A stretch of DNA of 64,000 nucleotides from Lactobacillus sp. ESL0679. Its GTDB lineage: Bacteria; Bacillota; Bacilli; Lactobacillales; Lactobacillaceae. The stretch spans positions 1 through 64,000 of the forward strand of contig NZ_JAQTIG010000003.1 in NCBI RefSeq assembly GCF_029433515.1. Reading direction: 5' to 3'. The notes below the pieces were generated by a model. The model was not told the DNA's origin. It ran no database searches and worked only from the letters and a program-made list of their open reading frames with translations. This document shows positions 33,784 through 43,144 of the stretch, one piece after another. A program made the translations under genes and the position numbers. Numbering within the stretch: the first letter of the stretch is position 1; every line of letters begins with the position of its first letter.

Positions 33784-35172
33784 ATGGTAAATAAAGATAT
33801 TGATAAACAGACTAAGCTGGCAATTATTGCAGCAGCAATGTTGTCATTCTTAGGGATTTTGGTTGAAACCTCACTTAATGTAACCTTTCCAACTTTGGCT
33901 AAAGAATTACATGTATCTTTAGGAACGGTCCAGTGGGTAACATCTGGTTACTTACTAACGGTTGCAGTTATTATGAGCACCACCGGTTATCTTAATCAAA
34001 GATTTAATGCTCATAATCTGTTTACGGCTGCGATTACGTTCAATTTAGTGGGAACGATTATTTGTGCAAGTGCGCAGAACTTCGTTGCGCTGATTAGTGG
34101 TCGCTTATTACAAGCTGTTTCTACAGGAATCTCAACACCCTTACTGTTTAATTTAGTACTGACTTTAGTTCCGCAATCTAAGAGGGGCAGTTATATGGGA
34201 TTTAGTGAGATGGTGATTTCTTTTGCGCCGGCCTTGGGTCCAACTTACGGCGGCACATTAACTTCTTTTTGGTCTTGGCGAGGGATTTTTATTGTAGCAC
34301 TGGCTATTTTAATTATCACTGCAATTATGGGTGAAAAATATATTCATTTAGCGCCTCAAGGCACATTACAAAAGTTTGACTGGCTTGGGGTCTTATTATT
34401 AACGATGATGCTTGGCAGTTTAAGTACAGCTTTTACCAATGCTGGTAAATTTGGTTTTACTAGTTTTAGCTTTATTGGTTTGCTATTAGTTTCTGTCGTA
34501 ATTGCGCTTGTCTTAGCTTGGCATTTGCACCGCTCATCACGTAAAATTTTGAACTTTCGCTTGTTGAAACAACCATTGGTTGCTTTAAGGTGGGTTAACT
34601 ACTTTATTTTAGCATTTATCAATATTGGTATTTCATTTGTTATTCCTATTTTTGTTGAAGATTGTTTGCATCAGAGCTCGTTTATTGCTGGCTTATTATT
34701 ACTGCCGGGTGCATTGGTGGGAGCGTTTGTTTCGCCTCTTGCTGGTAAAATATTCGATCATGGACAAGCCTTTAGTTCAATGTTGTGGTCAAGCTTAATT
34801 ATGCTAACGGGATCATTACTCTTTTTCGGAACTACGGGTTTTATTACTACTTTAACTATTGGCATAATCTATATTTTAATGCGAGGCGGCTTTAATTTGG
34901 GTTTTAGCAACACGTTATCAGACGCTAGTTTGCAGATTACTCGTCAGGAAAACGCGGCTTTAAATTCATTATTTAACACAACGCAGCAGTATGCGGGTTC
35001 ATTCGGTACTAGTGTTTTATCAGCTGTAATTGCTACTACTCAATCACATGGTGGTAGTTTAGCTGCATCTACTGCATTAGGTAGTAAGCTGGATTATGGC
35101 ATTTTAGCTGTTCTTTGTGTAATCAGTTTAATCACAGTTGTCTGGGGCAGAGTAATTGTAAAACGGCAATAA
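33784..35172 (+). CDS. MFS drug exporter, DHA2 (EmrB/QacA) type
   Basis: About 462 aa with 14 predicted membrane segments. LGTVQWVTSGYLLTVAVIM (motif D1), LISGRLLQAVSTGIS, and FSEMVISFAPALGPTYGGTL (motif C) mark a DHA2 drug:H+ antiporter. The ATG at 33784 is about 9 bases after GAAAGGA; an ATG at 33772 overlaps that site. Its regulator is probably the divergent MarR gene. Confidence 0.9.
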   Translation: MVNKDIDKQTKLAIIAAAMLSFLGILVETSLNVTFPTLAKELHVSLGTVQWVTSGYLLTVAVIMSTTGYLNQRFNAHNLFTAAITFNLVGTIICASAQNFVALISGRLLQAVSTGISTPLLFNLVLTLVPQSKRGSYMGFSEMVISFAPALGPTYGGTLTSFWSWRGIFIVALAILIITAIMGEKYIHLAPQGTLQKFDWLGVLLLTMMLGSLSTAFTNAGKFGFTSFSFIGLLLVSVVIALVLAWHLHRSSRKILNFRLLKQPLVALRWVNYFILAFINIGISFVIPIFVEDCLHQSSFIAGLLLLPGALVGAFVSPLAGKIFDHGQAFSSMLWSSLIMLTGSLLFFGTTGFITTLTIGIIYILMRGGFNLGFSNTLSDASLQITRQENAALNSLFNTTQQYAGSFGTSVLSAVIATTQSHGGSLAASTALGSKLDYGILAVLCVISLITVVWGRVIVKRQ

Positions 35173-35265
35173 GTTACGTTAACTTAGCTGATAACTTTAA
35201 AAATATTCTTCAAAAACTTGTATAATAGGTTTTGAAAAATAGAATTTATAAAAGAAGATGGAGTA

Positions 35266-35490
35266 ACGAAGCAAGGCTCATTAGTTACAAGTAGTGAAAA
35301 TAATACTCCTTTAGCTAGTCGTGTTCGGCCTAAAAATTGGGCACAATTTGTGGGGCAAGAGCAATTGCTTGGCAATGGGAAAATATTACGTGAGATGATT
35401 GAGAGCCAGCAATTATCTTCAATGATTTTTTGGAGCCCGCCAGGTGTTGGCAAGACGACTTTAGCAGAAATTATTGCACGGCAAAGCCAG
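35266..35490 (+). pseudogene. RarA/MgsA AAA ATPase, N-terminal fragment
   Basis: The frame encodes KQGSLVTSSENN, then PLASRVRPKNWAQFVGQEQL and SSMIFWSPPGVGKTTLAEII. That is the N-terminus of a replication-associated recombination ATPase including Walker A (PPGVGKTT). The gene breaks off about 10 residues later, at about 35490, where the opposite-strand ISL3 transposase fragment begins. The place of the expected ATG reads ACG, so even initiation seems lost. About 85% of the gene is missing. Confidence 0.85.
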
Positions 35491-35738
35491 CGTTGTTTGT
35501 GCAGTTCAATCTGGATTGGCTGTGAAGCATCATAAGAGTGATAATGAATTAATGACTGATAGTGCCCATTGTGAACTAAGGGAGTTTGACAAGTGGGACA
35601 AGCAGTTAAAGGGAGCTTGAGTTCAGCGACTAAAACCCTAGTAACTTGATCGGCAGCTAAATAAGTAGCAGAAAAAGTGAGGTTATTGTCTTTAATATTA
35701 AGCAAAAGTTTAGTTGAATAGTTATCAATAGAGGTCAT
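35481..35738 (-). pseudogene. ISL3-family transposase, N-terminal fragment
   Basis: About 86 residues from MTSIDNYSTKLLLNIKDNN, with CPTCQTPLVHNGHY (the zinc-finger CxxC) and IQIELHKQRWLC, correspond to the N-terminal zinc-binding part of ISL3-type transposases. The catalytic domain is missing. The reading frame runs on by accident into the reverse complement of the rarA fragment. The joint suggests a deletion that took one IS end and most of rarA. Confidence 0.8.
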
Positions 35739-36001
35739 AGTCAAAACTCCAATCTTTTTAAGTGGCGGCTGGGGCCTCTTTTTTGTACAAAAATATCTTG
35801 TTAACATAATACCACAAGGTATTCATCAACAGGATTTAGTGTACAATCATTAAAACCGACTTGTTAGTAAGTTGGCTCTTTTTAATTAACATCATTTAAG
35901 ATAATATTATTGATTAAGCCGCTTCTGGCGCCGATGTAACATGATAATTGCGTTACTTTTGCGGCAGATATTGTTAAGTTATTGTTTAGAAAGGAAGTAA
36001 A
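35738..36001. other. Upstream flank of the IS fragment
   Basis: It holds AT-rich sequence and a degenerate copy (about 35853-35882, CGACTTGTTAGTAAGTTGGC plus T run) of the terminator at 36769-36799. No gene is seen. The copy may mark an earlier duplication or exchange between these sites. Confidence 0.45.
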
Positions 36002-36760
36002 GTGCAAATGGAATTAGCGCATGTTTTACGTGAAAAAAGGCAAGAAATGAATTTAACGCAGCAGCAGTTGGCAGATAAGTTACATGTAACGCGCCAAACG
36101 TTGTCACGCTGGGAAAATTCTTTGAGCTATCCTAATTTGGACACTTTGGTAGAACTAAGTGACCTGTTGGCTGTTCCGCTTGACACTTTATTGAAAGGAG
36201 ACAATAACGCAATGGTTAAGAAAATTAGTTCGGATGTAAATGATAAGCGGAGATACCGCCGGTATTTGATAATTATTGGCAGTATCTTTACCGTGATTTT
36301 AATATGGCTTTGCGTTTTAGGCTATGGTCGGGCAAATCAAATGGAGTGGATTGACCGCTTTAACCCATTTTTAGAAACGAAGTATGGTTATGCTGTTTTG
36401 CCGGATAAAGTCGAAGTGAAAAAAGAACGTGGAATCGAGCAACGTGGTAAAACCGAGAAGAAGGTTTGGCTTAAAGTTCCACAAAAAGTGGATGCGTATG
36501 TTACTGACGACGCTTTTAGTCATGGTTCGTGGTTAAAGTTTTCTACTGGAGAATACGACTTAAAGCACCGCTGGGCTTATGTCATGCATAAGGGCTCATA
36601 TGTATATGCAGCTCGCTTAGTTAAAAAGAGTGAGATACCTCTACAAATGCGTGAAACAATACCGGATGATTATACGCCATTTAAAGAATCAACAGGACCA
36701 GAGCATGCGTCTACTGCATTAAGAGTGAATAAAAATTTCCCGTGGTGGCCATTTAATTAA
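36002..36760 (+). CDS. XRE-family regulator with C-terminal membrane anchor
   Basis: This 252-aa protein has an N-terminal helix-turn-helix (about 3-65: LREKRQEMNLTQQQLADKLH, VTRQTLSRWENSLSYP). One membrane segment follows (YLIIIGSIFTVILIWLCVLG, about 85-105), then an external domain of unknown type. Start GTG at 36002 has AAAGGAA at 6 bases; ATG at 36008 is an alternative. Membrane-tethered XRE proteins usually sense envelope state, but the ligand is unknown. Confidence 0.82.
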   Translation: MQMELAHVLREKRQEMNLTQQQLADKLHVTRQTLSRWENSLSYPNLDTLVELSDLLAVPLDTLLKGDNNAMVKKISSDVNDKRRYRRYLIIIGSIFTVILIWLCVLGYGRANQMEWIDRFNPFLETKYGYAVLPDKVEVKKERGIEQRGKTEKKVWLKVPQKVDAYVTDDAFSHGSWLKFSTGEYDLKHRWAYVMHKGSYVYAARLVKKSEIPLQMRETIPDDYTPFKESTGPEHASTALRVNKNFPWWPFN

Positions 36761-36768
36761 TCAAAAAG

Positions 36769-36799
36769 AACCAACTTGTTAGTAAGTTGGTTCTTTTTA
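36769..36799. terminator. Terminator shared by the XRE gene and the glnQ-like gene
   Basis: GAACCAACTTGTTAGTAAGTTGGTTC is a near-perfect stem, followed by T on the plus strand. Confidence 0.85.
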
Positions 36800-36808
36800 T
36801 GATTATTT

Positions 36809-37558
36809 TTAATTATTTTGGAAGTTACGTAAGAACTTAACAGTTTTTTCGTTTTGTGGATGGTTAAGTAATTGGTCAGGACTACCTTGCTCGGTAATTA
36901 CGCCATCGCTGATGAAGAAGACTTGATCGGAAACATCGCGGGCAAAGGCCATTTCGTGAGTAACAATAATCATCGTTAATCCGGTAGTGGCTAAGTCCTT
37001 CATAACGCTAAGTACTTCGCCGACCATTTCTGGATCAAGGGCACTAGTTGGCTCATCGAATAGTAAAATCTCCGGATCCATTGAAATCGCGCGGGCAATT
37101 GCGACCCGTTGTTGCTGACCACCGGACAATTGCTTAGGGCGAGCATTAATGTATTCCGCCATGCCGACTTTTTTAAGGTTGCTGATGGCAACTTTGCGGG
37201 CTTCTTCTTTGGAACGTTTCAAGACCAGCTCTTGACCAACCATGCAGTTGGCTAAGACATCTTTGTTTTCAAATAAGTCAAATTGCTGGAAAACCATGCC
37301 GACTTTGGCCCGGTAGATATTCCGGTTGTAGCCGGGAGCTAGTACATTTTCACCGTGGAAATCAATTTCACCAGCACTAGGCTCCTCTAGCATGTTAATG
37401 CAGCGTAAAGTAGTTGATTTACCACCGCCAGAAGGCCCGATAATTGTAGCAATTTCTCCTTTTTTAATATTAAAAGAAATGTCCTTTAATACTTGGTGAT
37501 TACCAAAAGACTTTTGAATGTGCTTTAAACTTAAAATTGTACTGTTTGCTTGTGTCAT
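36809..37558 (-). CDS. Polar amino acid ABC transporter ATPase, probably lysine/cationic amino acid
   Basis: This 249-aa ATPase has Walker A GPSGGGKSTTLR, signature LSGGQQQRVAIARA, Walker B ILLFDEPTSALDPE and the H-loop VTHEM. It is the GlnQ/HisP type by sequence. It directly abuts the fused binding protein/permease gene upstream (shared base 37558), and the operon has a lysine riboswitch leader, so the substrate is likely lysine or a relative rather than glutamine. Confidence 0.94.
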   Translation of the reverse strand: MTQANSTILSLKHIQKSFGNHQVLKDISFNIKKGEIATIIGPSGGGKSTTLRCINMLEEPSAGEIDFHGENVLAPGYNRNIYRAKVGMVFQQFDLFENKDVLANCMVGQELVLKRSKEEARKVAISNLKKVGMAEYINARPKQLSGGQQQRVAIARAISMDPEILLFDEPTSALDPEMVGEVLSVMKDLATTGLTMIIVTHEMAFARDVSDQVFFISDGVITEQGSPDQLLNHPQNEKTVKFLRNFQNN

Positions 37559-39177
37559 TATTTGTTAACCTCCGTCTTTTCAGTTGGGCCAACTTGAACT
37601 TGATTGGCCATCAAATTATAGTTCTTACTGCCTTCCAGATGCTTTTCAATTAGGTTGAAAATTCTAGTAATTGTAAAGGTCAGAATTAGATAGATTACAG
37701 AAATTGTTAGGTAAGTTGGGAAGAACTTAAACGTTTGACTAGCAATCGTGGTCCCAACAAAGAACAATTCAGAAACAGAAATGATACTTAAAACTGAAGT
37801 ATCCTTGATGTTAACGATAAATTCGTTAGTGATTGATGGCAGACAGTTTCTAATAGCTTGCGGCAGAATAATATGCCACATTCTCTGATTATGAGTCATC
37901 CCTAGAGCACTGGCAGCTTCAAATTGTCCTTCTGGTGTTGAGATAATCCCGCCGCGGATAATTTCGGCTAAATATGCACCAGTATTAATGGAAACAATGA
38001 CTAATGCAGCTGCAGTTCTGTCGATATTAAGGTGCCAGAATTGGGCAATCCCATAGTAAATTACAGCTGCTTGAACCATCATTGGTGTGCCCCGGAAGAT
38101 TTCGATATAAACGGATAATAGCCAATCGATGAACTTTAAGCCCCAACGTTTACCGCGAGTAGTTGGGGTAGGGATTGTCCGGATGATACCAACTATTAAA
38201 CCAATAAAGAATCCGGCAATGGTACCAACTGATGCTAGTAGTAGTGTCATCCCGATACCACTAATAATCATGCCGCCGTATTGCTTCCACATGGAAACGA
38301 ACCAGTTTTCTGGCTTTCCAGTTTTGCTCTTAGAATTGTCGGTCTTTGGTTGCTGTTTAACGGCAGTGTTCATTAACTTAACTCGTTGAGCATTAGAAAT
38401 TGTTGCTAAAATTTGGTTAACTTGCTTGAGCAGCTGCTTGTTAGGCTTGGCAATCCCAATTGAAGTAACTGATTCTTCTTTAGTGGCGTGGAAACCAGGC
38501 ATTTTGCTGACAGGAATAGCTTTAATATCTGGGTCAACCAATTTAAATGAAGTTGCTTCGGTATCTTCGGCTACATAACCGTCAATTGTGCCTGAAATTA
38601 AACTTTGCCGCATGGCAGCGAAGTCACGCATAGCAGGTTGACGTTTAGCGCCAGTCAATTGCTTAATTAATTGGTAGTGGAAAGTTCCTTGTTGAGCTGT
38701 TAATTTAGCGCCCTTAAAGTCAGACAACTTTTTGGCAGTAGCGTACTTGCTGCCAACCTTAGTGATGACAACGAATGTGCTCCGACGATAAGGATTAGAA
38801 AAGTTGATTGCTTTTTCACGTTCAGCAGTTGGACTCATTCCGGCGATAATTAAATCAGCCTTGCCACTAGTTAAAGCGGGTAATAGCCCATCCCATTCCG
38901 TCTTAACCACAACTACTTTACGGTGCAATTTTTGTCCGATGATTTTGGCGATTTTGACATCGTAACCATTGGCAAAAGTGTGCGAGCCATCAATTGGAAC
39001 AGCGCCATTAGCGTTGTTAGTTTGAGTCCAATTGTATGGCTGGTAGTTAGCTTCCATGGCGACTTTTAGAACATTGTTGTCTTTGGCTGCAGCTTGACGA
39101 GTATTGAAACTAAATCCAATTGTTAAGCTGAGCAAAATAGCAATGAATGCAGATAACCATTTGTTTTTTGACTTCAT
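37558..39177 (-). CDS. Fused solute-binding protein/permease of an amino acid ABC transporter (copy 1)
   Basis: This 539-aa protein has a signal/anchor segment (about 8-28), a type-3 solute-binding domain (about 38-270; VAMEANYQPYNWTQ, ADLIIAGMSPTAEREKAINF), then a permease domain (about 295-520) with the EAA loop AASALGMTHNQRMWHIILPQ. It is highly similar to the protein at 41479. A GGAGG site precedes the ATG. The lysine riboswitch upstream points to lysine uptake. Confidence 0.94.
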   Translation of the reverse strand: MKSKNKWLSAFIAILLSLTIGFSFNTRQAAAKDNNVLKVAMEANYQPYNWTQTNNANGAVPIDGSHTFANGYDVKIAKIIGQKLHRKVVVVKTEWDGLLPALTSGKADLIIAGMSPTAEREKAINFSNPYRRSTFVVITKVGSKYATAKKLSDFKGAKLTAQQGTFHYQLIKQLTGAKRQPAMRDFAAMRQSLISGTIDGYVAEDTEATSFKLVDPDIKAIPVSKMPGFHATKEESVTSIGIAKPNKQLLKQVNQILATISNAQRVKLMNTAVKQQPKTDNSKSKTGKPENWFVSMWKQYGGMIISGIGMTLLLASVGTIAGFFIGLIVGIIRTIPTPTTRGKRWGLKFIDWLLSVYIEIFRGTPMMVQAAVIYYGIAQFWHLNIDRTAAALVIVSINTGAYLAEIIRGGIISTPEGQFEAASALGMTHNQRMWHIILPQAIRNCLPSITNEFIVNIKDTSVLSIISVSELFFVGTTIASQTFKFFPTYLTISVIYLILTFTITRIFNLIEKHLEGSKNYNLMANQVQVGPTEKTEVNK

Positions 39178-39231
39178 TTTAAAACCTCCAAAAACGTTTC
39201 AAATAAAGCCAACACAATAAAAAGCGTAAAT

Positions 39232-39465
39232 AAAAACCTCATCGTCTCTCAAGACAACGAGGTTATAATTGATCATATTTAGACAAATCATATAGCGCTC
39301 CCCGGGGAAACCGAGACAGTCCGCAGAATTTGCTTCTGCGTCCCAACAAAAATAATCGGACAAGTATTGTTTTCGTTTCGGCGGTAATCCTTACATCAGC
39401 CATCTTAGCTCTTTGCCAGCTCCGACTGAATTCGTGATTATCGCGACCTCTATTGCATTGGAAAT
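39232..39465 (-). promoter_or_regulatory. Lysine riboswitch (L-box) with terminator, transporter copy 1
   Basis: The minus strand reads AGAGGTCGCGATAATCACGA, ATTACCGCCGAAACG, TTGTTGGGACGCAGAAG and CTGCGGACTGTC, the ordered conserved segments of lysine riboswitches. A terminator stem AACCTCGTTGTCT/AGACGATGAGGTT with T run (39235-39263) lies between the aptamer and the start. High lysine should end transcription early. Confidence 0.9.
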
Positions 39466-39596
39466 TATTTAACTTGACTAAAAGCATAGGCTAAAAAGAT
39501 TGCTTTGTCAACTATTTATTTATAGATAATGGGAAAAGTTGAATGCGTAAGTACAATTTTGTAATATTTATATACAAGATAAAAGGAGAAATATGT

Positions 39597-39851
39597 ATGC
39601 AAAATCCAGCTGATTTAACTAAAGAAACAAAGTTGTTTAAAACAGGAAATTCATGGGTTTTTCGTGTTTTGAAGCAAGACAAAGAATTTCTTCATGCAGA
39701 TAGTAATACACGTTTTAAAAAGACTATTTCGCCAGATGGGAGACAAATAACTTTTACCAAAATTGAAGAAGCTGACCCAAATTTAATGAAATATATAGAA
39801 AAGCAATATAAAAAGCATCAGCCATTAATGGAAAGATTAAAGAATTTATGA
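39597..39851 (+). CDS. PemI/MazE-like antitoxin, orphan
   Basis: This 84-aa protein has TKLFKTGNSWVFRVLK, matching the start of AbrB/MazE-type antitoxins (TGNS core). The tail KKHQPLMERLKNL may be the toxin-binding part. I set the start at 39597, 9 bases after AAAGGAG. No MazF/PemK toxin follows; the next frames are broken fragments. It could be a solitary antitoxin or a relic. Confidence 0.65.
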   Translation: MQNPADLTKETKLFKTGNSWVFRVLKQDKEFLHADSNTRFKKTISPDGRQITFTKIEEADPNLMKYIEKQYKKHQPLMERLKNL

Positions 39852-39930
39852 AATAACTTTTACTGATAATGAAACTGAAGAAGTAATGCTTGGATTAGCA
39901 GAATGGATTAAAGAAAGGACACTGGGCTAG
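39850..39930 (+). pseudogene. Short coding remnant after the orphan antitoxin
   Basis: A 26-codon open stretch reads EITFTDNETEEVMLG, then LAEWIKERTLG and a stop, in a different frame from the antitoxin and with no start site. It looks coding-like but matches nothing I recognise. Confidence 0.25.
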
Positions 39931-39935
39931 ATAAT

Positions 39936-40270
39936 ATGACTGCTGATCCAGAAGATTATGAGGAAATCATTATGCCAAGGTTGCGGGGAAATAATTATTA
40001 TCAGGTACTTGCTGATAACAGGCTAATCGGCTTTTTGTGATTGAGCCAGCAGATAAAAATCAGGGTGTTTATGAATTAGGTCTGGGCATGAAGCCGAATT
40101 TAACAGGGCAAGGAAAAGGGCAGGAATTTCTGCGACAAATATTAGCCTTTGTAACAAGTAAACTTGCAATAATAGAGCTTATTTTAGACGTTGCCAAATT
40201 TAGCGTGCGTGCGCAAAAAGTCTACCAGCACTTAGGTTTTACCCCAGTTAAAAAGCACCATTCTTCTTAA
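39936..40270 (+). pseudogene. GNAT acetyltransferase, truncated and frameshifted
   Basis: From ATG 39936 the frame reads MTADPEDYEEIIMPRL and YYQVLADNRLIGFL, then stops. After a one-base shift at the T run near 40031-40035 it continues IEPADKNQGVYELGLGMKPN, TGQGKGQEFLRQIL (acetyl-CoA loop) and AQKVYQHLGFTP. One more T would restore the frame. The first 40 or so residues of a GNAT domain are also missing, so it is a true pseudogene rather than only a sequencing slip. Confidence 0.8.
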
Positions 40271-40290
40271 TCGAGAACGGTGCCTTTTTT
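40250..40290. terminator. Terminator between the GNAT remnant and the M20 gene
   Basis: AAGCACCATTCT and AGAACGGTGCCTT pair (one mismatch) around TCTTAATCG, followed by T on the plus strand and preceded by A. Confidence 0.75.
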
Positions 40291-40300
40291 ATGTTTAAAA

Positions 40301-41455
40301 TTATTCAGTTAAATATTTTTGCGCAAATTTTAGATAGAACTTGCATGCCGCTAAGTAGTCGGGAATATCAACGTACTCGTCGATTTGATGGCAGCTGTCA
40401 TTGCCCGGTCCAATGCTAAACATTGTTGGTGCTGTTGGGCTATTGACAAACTTAGAGGCGTCGGTGGTGCCTGATTCGGTTACCAAATTAACTGGTCGCT
40501 CTAAAACGTCTGCGAGTAATTCCTGAGCTGCCTGCACGTACTCATTGTTTGCATCACCAGAAACAGCCTCGCCTAAATAATCGTACTGCAATTCAAAATG
40601 GTGCTGTGGCATTTGATTAACTTCATTGATTACATCTTCTAAAATCGTTTGGATGTCTTTAACCGTGTAGAACGGGTTAATGCGAATGTTTCCGCGAGCA
40701 ACAATTTTATCAGGCATACTGTTAACTTGGTCACCGCCAGAAATCATCGTGATGTTGTGCAGAACAGGACCTAACTTTTCATGGACCAGTGGCAAATGCC
40801 GTAATTTTTGGTTGGCTAATTGGATAAAATCAGTCATGTTATCAATGGCGTTGAGGACATTTAATTGCGCAGAGTGAGCGACTTTGCCGTAAGAGGTGAC
40901 AGTGTAATCAATGTCGCCATTATTGGAATAAGAAATATCAAGGTTGGAGTCTTCACCGATGACAATAACGTTTAAATCGTCAATAAAGCCTTCCCTAGTT
41001 AATTCTTCAGCGCCCCACTGCCCAGTTTCTTCACCAACAGACATTAATAAACGTAATTCCCCTGTTAAAGGCACGTTGTCTTCGAGTAGAGTGATGAGCG
41101 TGCCAATCATCCCCGCTAAGCCGCTCTTCATATCTGTCGTGCCCCGGCCGTACATTTTGGTGTTATGATCGTACAATTTGCCGGAAAATGGATCATCGCG
41201 CCAAGCTGCACGATTGCCAAGGTTAACCACATCCATGTGACCGGAAAAGCCGAGCTTGAAATTGCCGTCAGTGGGGCCAATTGAGATGACAGCACTTTCG
41301 CGATCACCCTGATAGGGAACACGTGTTATGCGAACGCGGTCGCCAAAGGGTGCGAATAACTGTTCAACGTAGTCAACAACCTTTTTTTCATGGTCGTCAA
41401 TGGTTTCTATTTGGATTAAATCTTGTAATAACTTAATTTGTCTTTGTCTATCCAT
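40301..41455 (-). CDS. M20 peptidase, ArgE/DapE type (probable succinyl-diaminopimelate desuccinylase)
   Basis: About 384 aa. Metal-site motifs: FSGHMDVVNLG, MYGRGTTDMKSGLAGM, SVGEETGQWGAEE and a final GPGNDSCHQIDEYV. Start ATG at 41455 follows AGGAA; a TTG 15 bases upstream is less likely. It lies downstream of transporter copy 2 in the same lysine-riboswitch transcript (24-base gap by the chosen start). A DapE-like step in lysine/diaminopimelate metabolism is therefore the best guess, although sequence alone cannot separate DapE from ArgE or dipeptidases. Confidence 0.86.
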   Translation of the reverse strand: MDRQRQIKLLQDLIQIETIDDHEKKVVDYVEQLFAPFGDRVRITRVPYQGDRESAVISIGPTDGNFKLGFSGHMDVVNLGNRAAWRDDPFSGKLYDHNTKMYGRGTTDMKSGLAGMIGTLITLLEDNVPLTGELRLLMSVGEETGQWGAEELTREGFIDDLNVIVIGEDSNLDISYSNNGDIDYTVTSYGKVAHSAQLNVLNAIDNMTDFIQLANQKLRHLPLVHEKLGPVLHNITMISGGDQVNSMPDKIVARGNIRINPFYTVKDIQTILEDVINEVNQMPQHHFELQYDYLGEAVSGDANNEYVQAAQELLADVLERPVNLVTESGTTDASKFVNSPTAPTMFSIGPGNDSCHQIDEYVDIPDYLAACKFYLKFAQKYLTE

Positions 41456-41478
41456 AGTAATTCCTATCAATTAAATAA

Positions 41479-43089
41479 TTATTTGTCTTGCGTGCCAACT
41501 TGAATCTGATTGGCCATTAAATTGTAATTCTGACTGCCATCGAGGTGTTTTTCAATCAAGTTGAAAATCCGCGTGATAGTAAAGGTTAAAATCAGGTAAA
41601 TTGCGGAAATTGTCAGGTAAGTTGGGAAGAATTTGAAACTTTGACTGGCAATTGTGGAACCAACGAAGAATAATTCAGAAACAGAGATAATGCTCAAAAC
41701 TGAAGTATCCTTGATATTTACAATAAACTCGTTGGTAATTGAAGGGAGACAATTTCTGATTGCCTGCGGCAGGATAATGTGCCACATTCTTTGGCTATGA
41801 GTCATCCCCAGTGCACTGGCTGCCTCGAACTGACCATCGGGAGTGGAAATAATCCCGCCGCGGATAATTTCGGCTAAATATGCACCGGTATTAATCGAAA
41901 CAATGATTAAGGCAGCGGCAGTTCTGTCAATGTTAAGATGCCAGAATTGCGCAATGCCGTAGTAAATTACGGCTGCCTGAACCATCATTGGCGTGCCCCG
42001 AAAGACTTCGATATAAACTGACAGGAGCCAATTAATAAATTTCAAGCCCCAACGCTTGCCGCGAGTGGTGGGTTCAGGAATTGTGCGGACAATTCCAACG
42101 ACTAAACCAATTAGGAAACCAGCAACTGTTCCGACAGCAGCTAGTAATAAGGTCATGCCAATCCCGCTCATAATCATGCCGCCGTATTGCTTGAGCATGG
42201 AGATGAGCCACGGCTCTGGTTTACCATTTTTACCCTTTTTCGAAGTGGTCTTAGGTTGTTCTTTAATAGCTGCCGTCATTAATTCTTGGCGTTTTTTAGT
42301 AGGAATCCCTGCTAAGATTTGGTTGACGTCTTTAAGCAGCTTGGGATTAGACTTGGCAACACCAATTGAAGAAACCATCTGTTCTTTGGTGACATGGAAA
42401 CCATGCATCGGATTAAGCTTTACTGCCGTAATATCAGGATCAACCATTTTGAACGAAATGGCCTCAGTTGAGTCAGCGATATACCCGTCGATTGTTCCAG
42501 AAACCAGACTTTGCCGCATTGCGGAGAAGTCACTCATGGCAGGTTCCTTCTTAACTCCGGGCAATTGATTAATTAATTTATAGTGGAAAGTACCTTGCTG
42601 TGAGGTCAATTTTGCACCCTTAAAGTCTGTTAGCTTCTTGGCGTTGGCGAATCTGCTAGTCTTCTTAGTAATTACGACAAAAATGCCGCTCCAATAAGCA
42701 TTGGTGAAGTTAATCGCTTTAGCACGTTCAGGAGTTGGACTCATTCCGGCAATAATTAAGTCGGCCTTGCCACTAGTTAATGAGGGGAGTAATCCATCCC
42801 ATTCAGTCTTAAGTACGACCACTTTACGATGCAACTTTTTACCAATGATTTTGGCAATTTTGACATCATAGCCGTTAGCATAGGTATGTGAGCCGTCAAT
42901 TGGGACGGCACCATTAGCCGAAGTGGTTTGGGTCCAATTGTTGGGCGAGTAGTTAGCTTCCATTGCGACTTTTAATACCCCATCGTCTTTTTTAGCTGCT
43001 TGGACTGAGGGTATATTGAAAAATGCACTGATAGTAAAACCGATTAGAACTGCAAAAATTGCGGTTAACCACTTGTATCTTGACTTCAT
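41479..43089 (-). CDS. Fused solute-binding protein/permease of an amino acid ABC transporter (copy 2)
   Basis: About 536 aa and closely similar to the protein at 37558 throughout: VAMEANYSPNNWTQ, ADLIIAGMSPTPERAKAINF and AASALGMTHSQRMWHIILPQ. The start at 43089 follows GGAGG; the frame extends to 43125 without a site. Unlike copy 1 no ATPase gene is attached, so it may use the ATPase encoded at 36809. A second lysine riboswitch controls it. The differing binding domains suggest different affinity or a related substrate such as diaminopimelate or ornithine. Confidence 0.93.
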   Translation of the reverse strand: MKSRYKWLTAIFAVLIGFTISAFFNIPSVQAAKKDDGVLKVAMEANYSPNNWTQTTSANGAVPIDGSHTYANGYDVKIAKIIGKKLHRKVVVLKTEWDGLLPSLTSGKADLIIAGMSPTPERAKAINFTNAYWSGIFVVITKKTSRFANAKKLTDFKGAKLTSQQGTFHYKLINQLPGVKKEPAMSDFSAMRQSLVSGTIDGYIADSTEAISFKMVDPDITAVKLNPMHGFHVTKEQMVSSIGVAKSNPKLLKDVNQILAGIPTKKRQELMTAAIKEQPKTTSKKGKNGKPEPWLISMLKQYGGMIMSGIGMTLLLAAVGTVAGFLIGLVVGIVRTIPEPTTRGKRWGLKFINWLLSVYIEVFRGTPMMVQAAVIYYGIAQFWHLNIDRTAAALIIVSINTGAYLAEIIRGGIISTPDGQFEAASALGMTHSQRMWHIILPQAIRNCLPSITNEFIVNIKDTSVLSIISVSELFFVGSTIASQSFKFFPTYLTISAIYLILTFTITRIFNLIEKHLDGSQNYNLMANQIQVGTQDK

Positions 43090-43144
43090 TTTGAAAACCT
43101 CCAAATATTTTTCAAATAAAGCCAATACAATAAAAAGCGTAAAT

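Noticed and set aside
35184-35807. A single 207-aa minus-strand gene
   Set aside because: It is a chimera: an ISL3 transposase N-terminus followed by the reverse complement of a rarA fragment, open only by chance.
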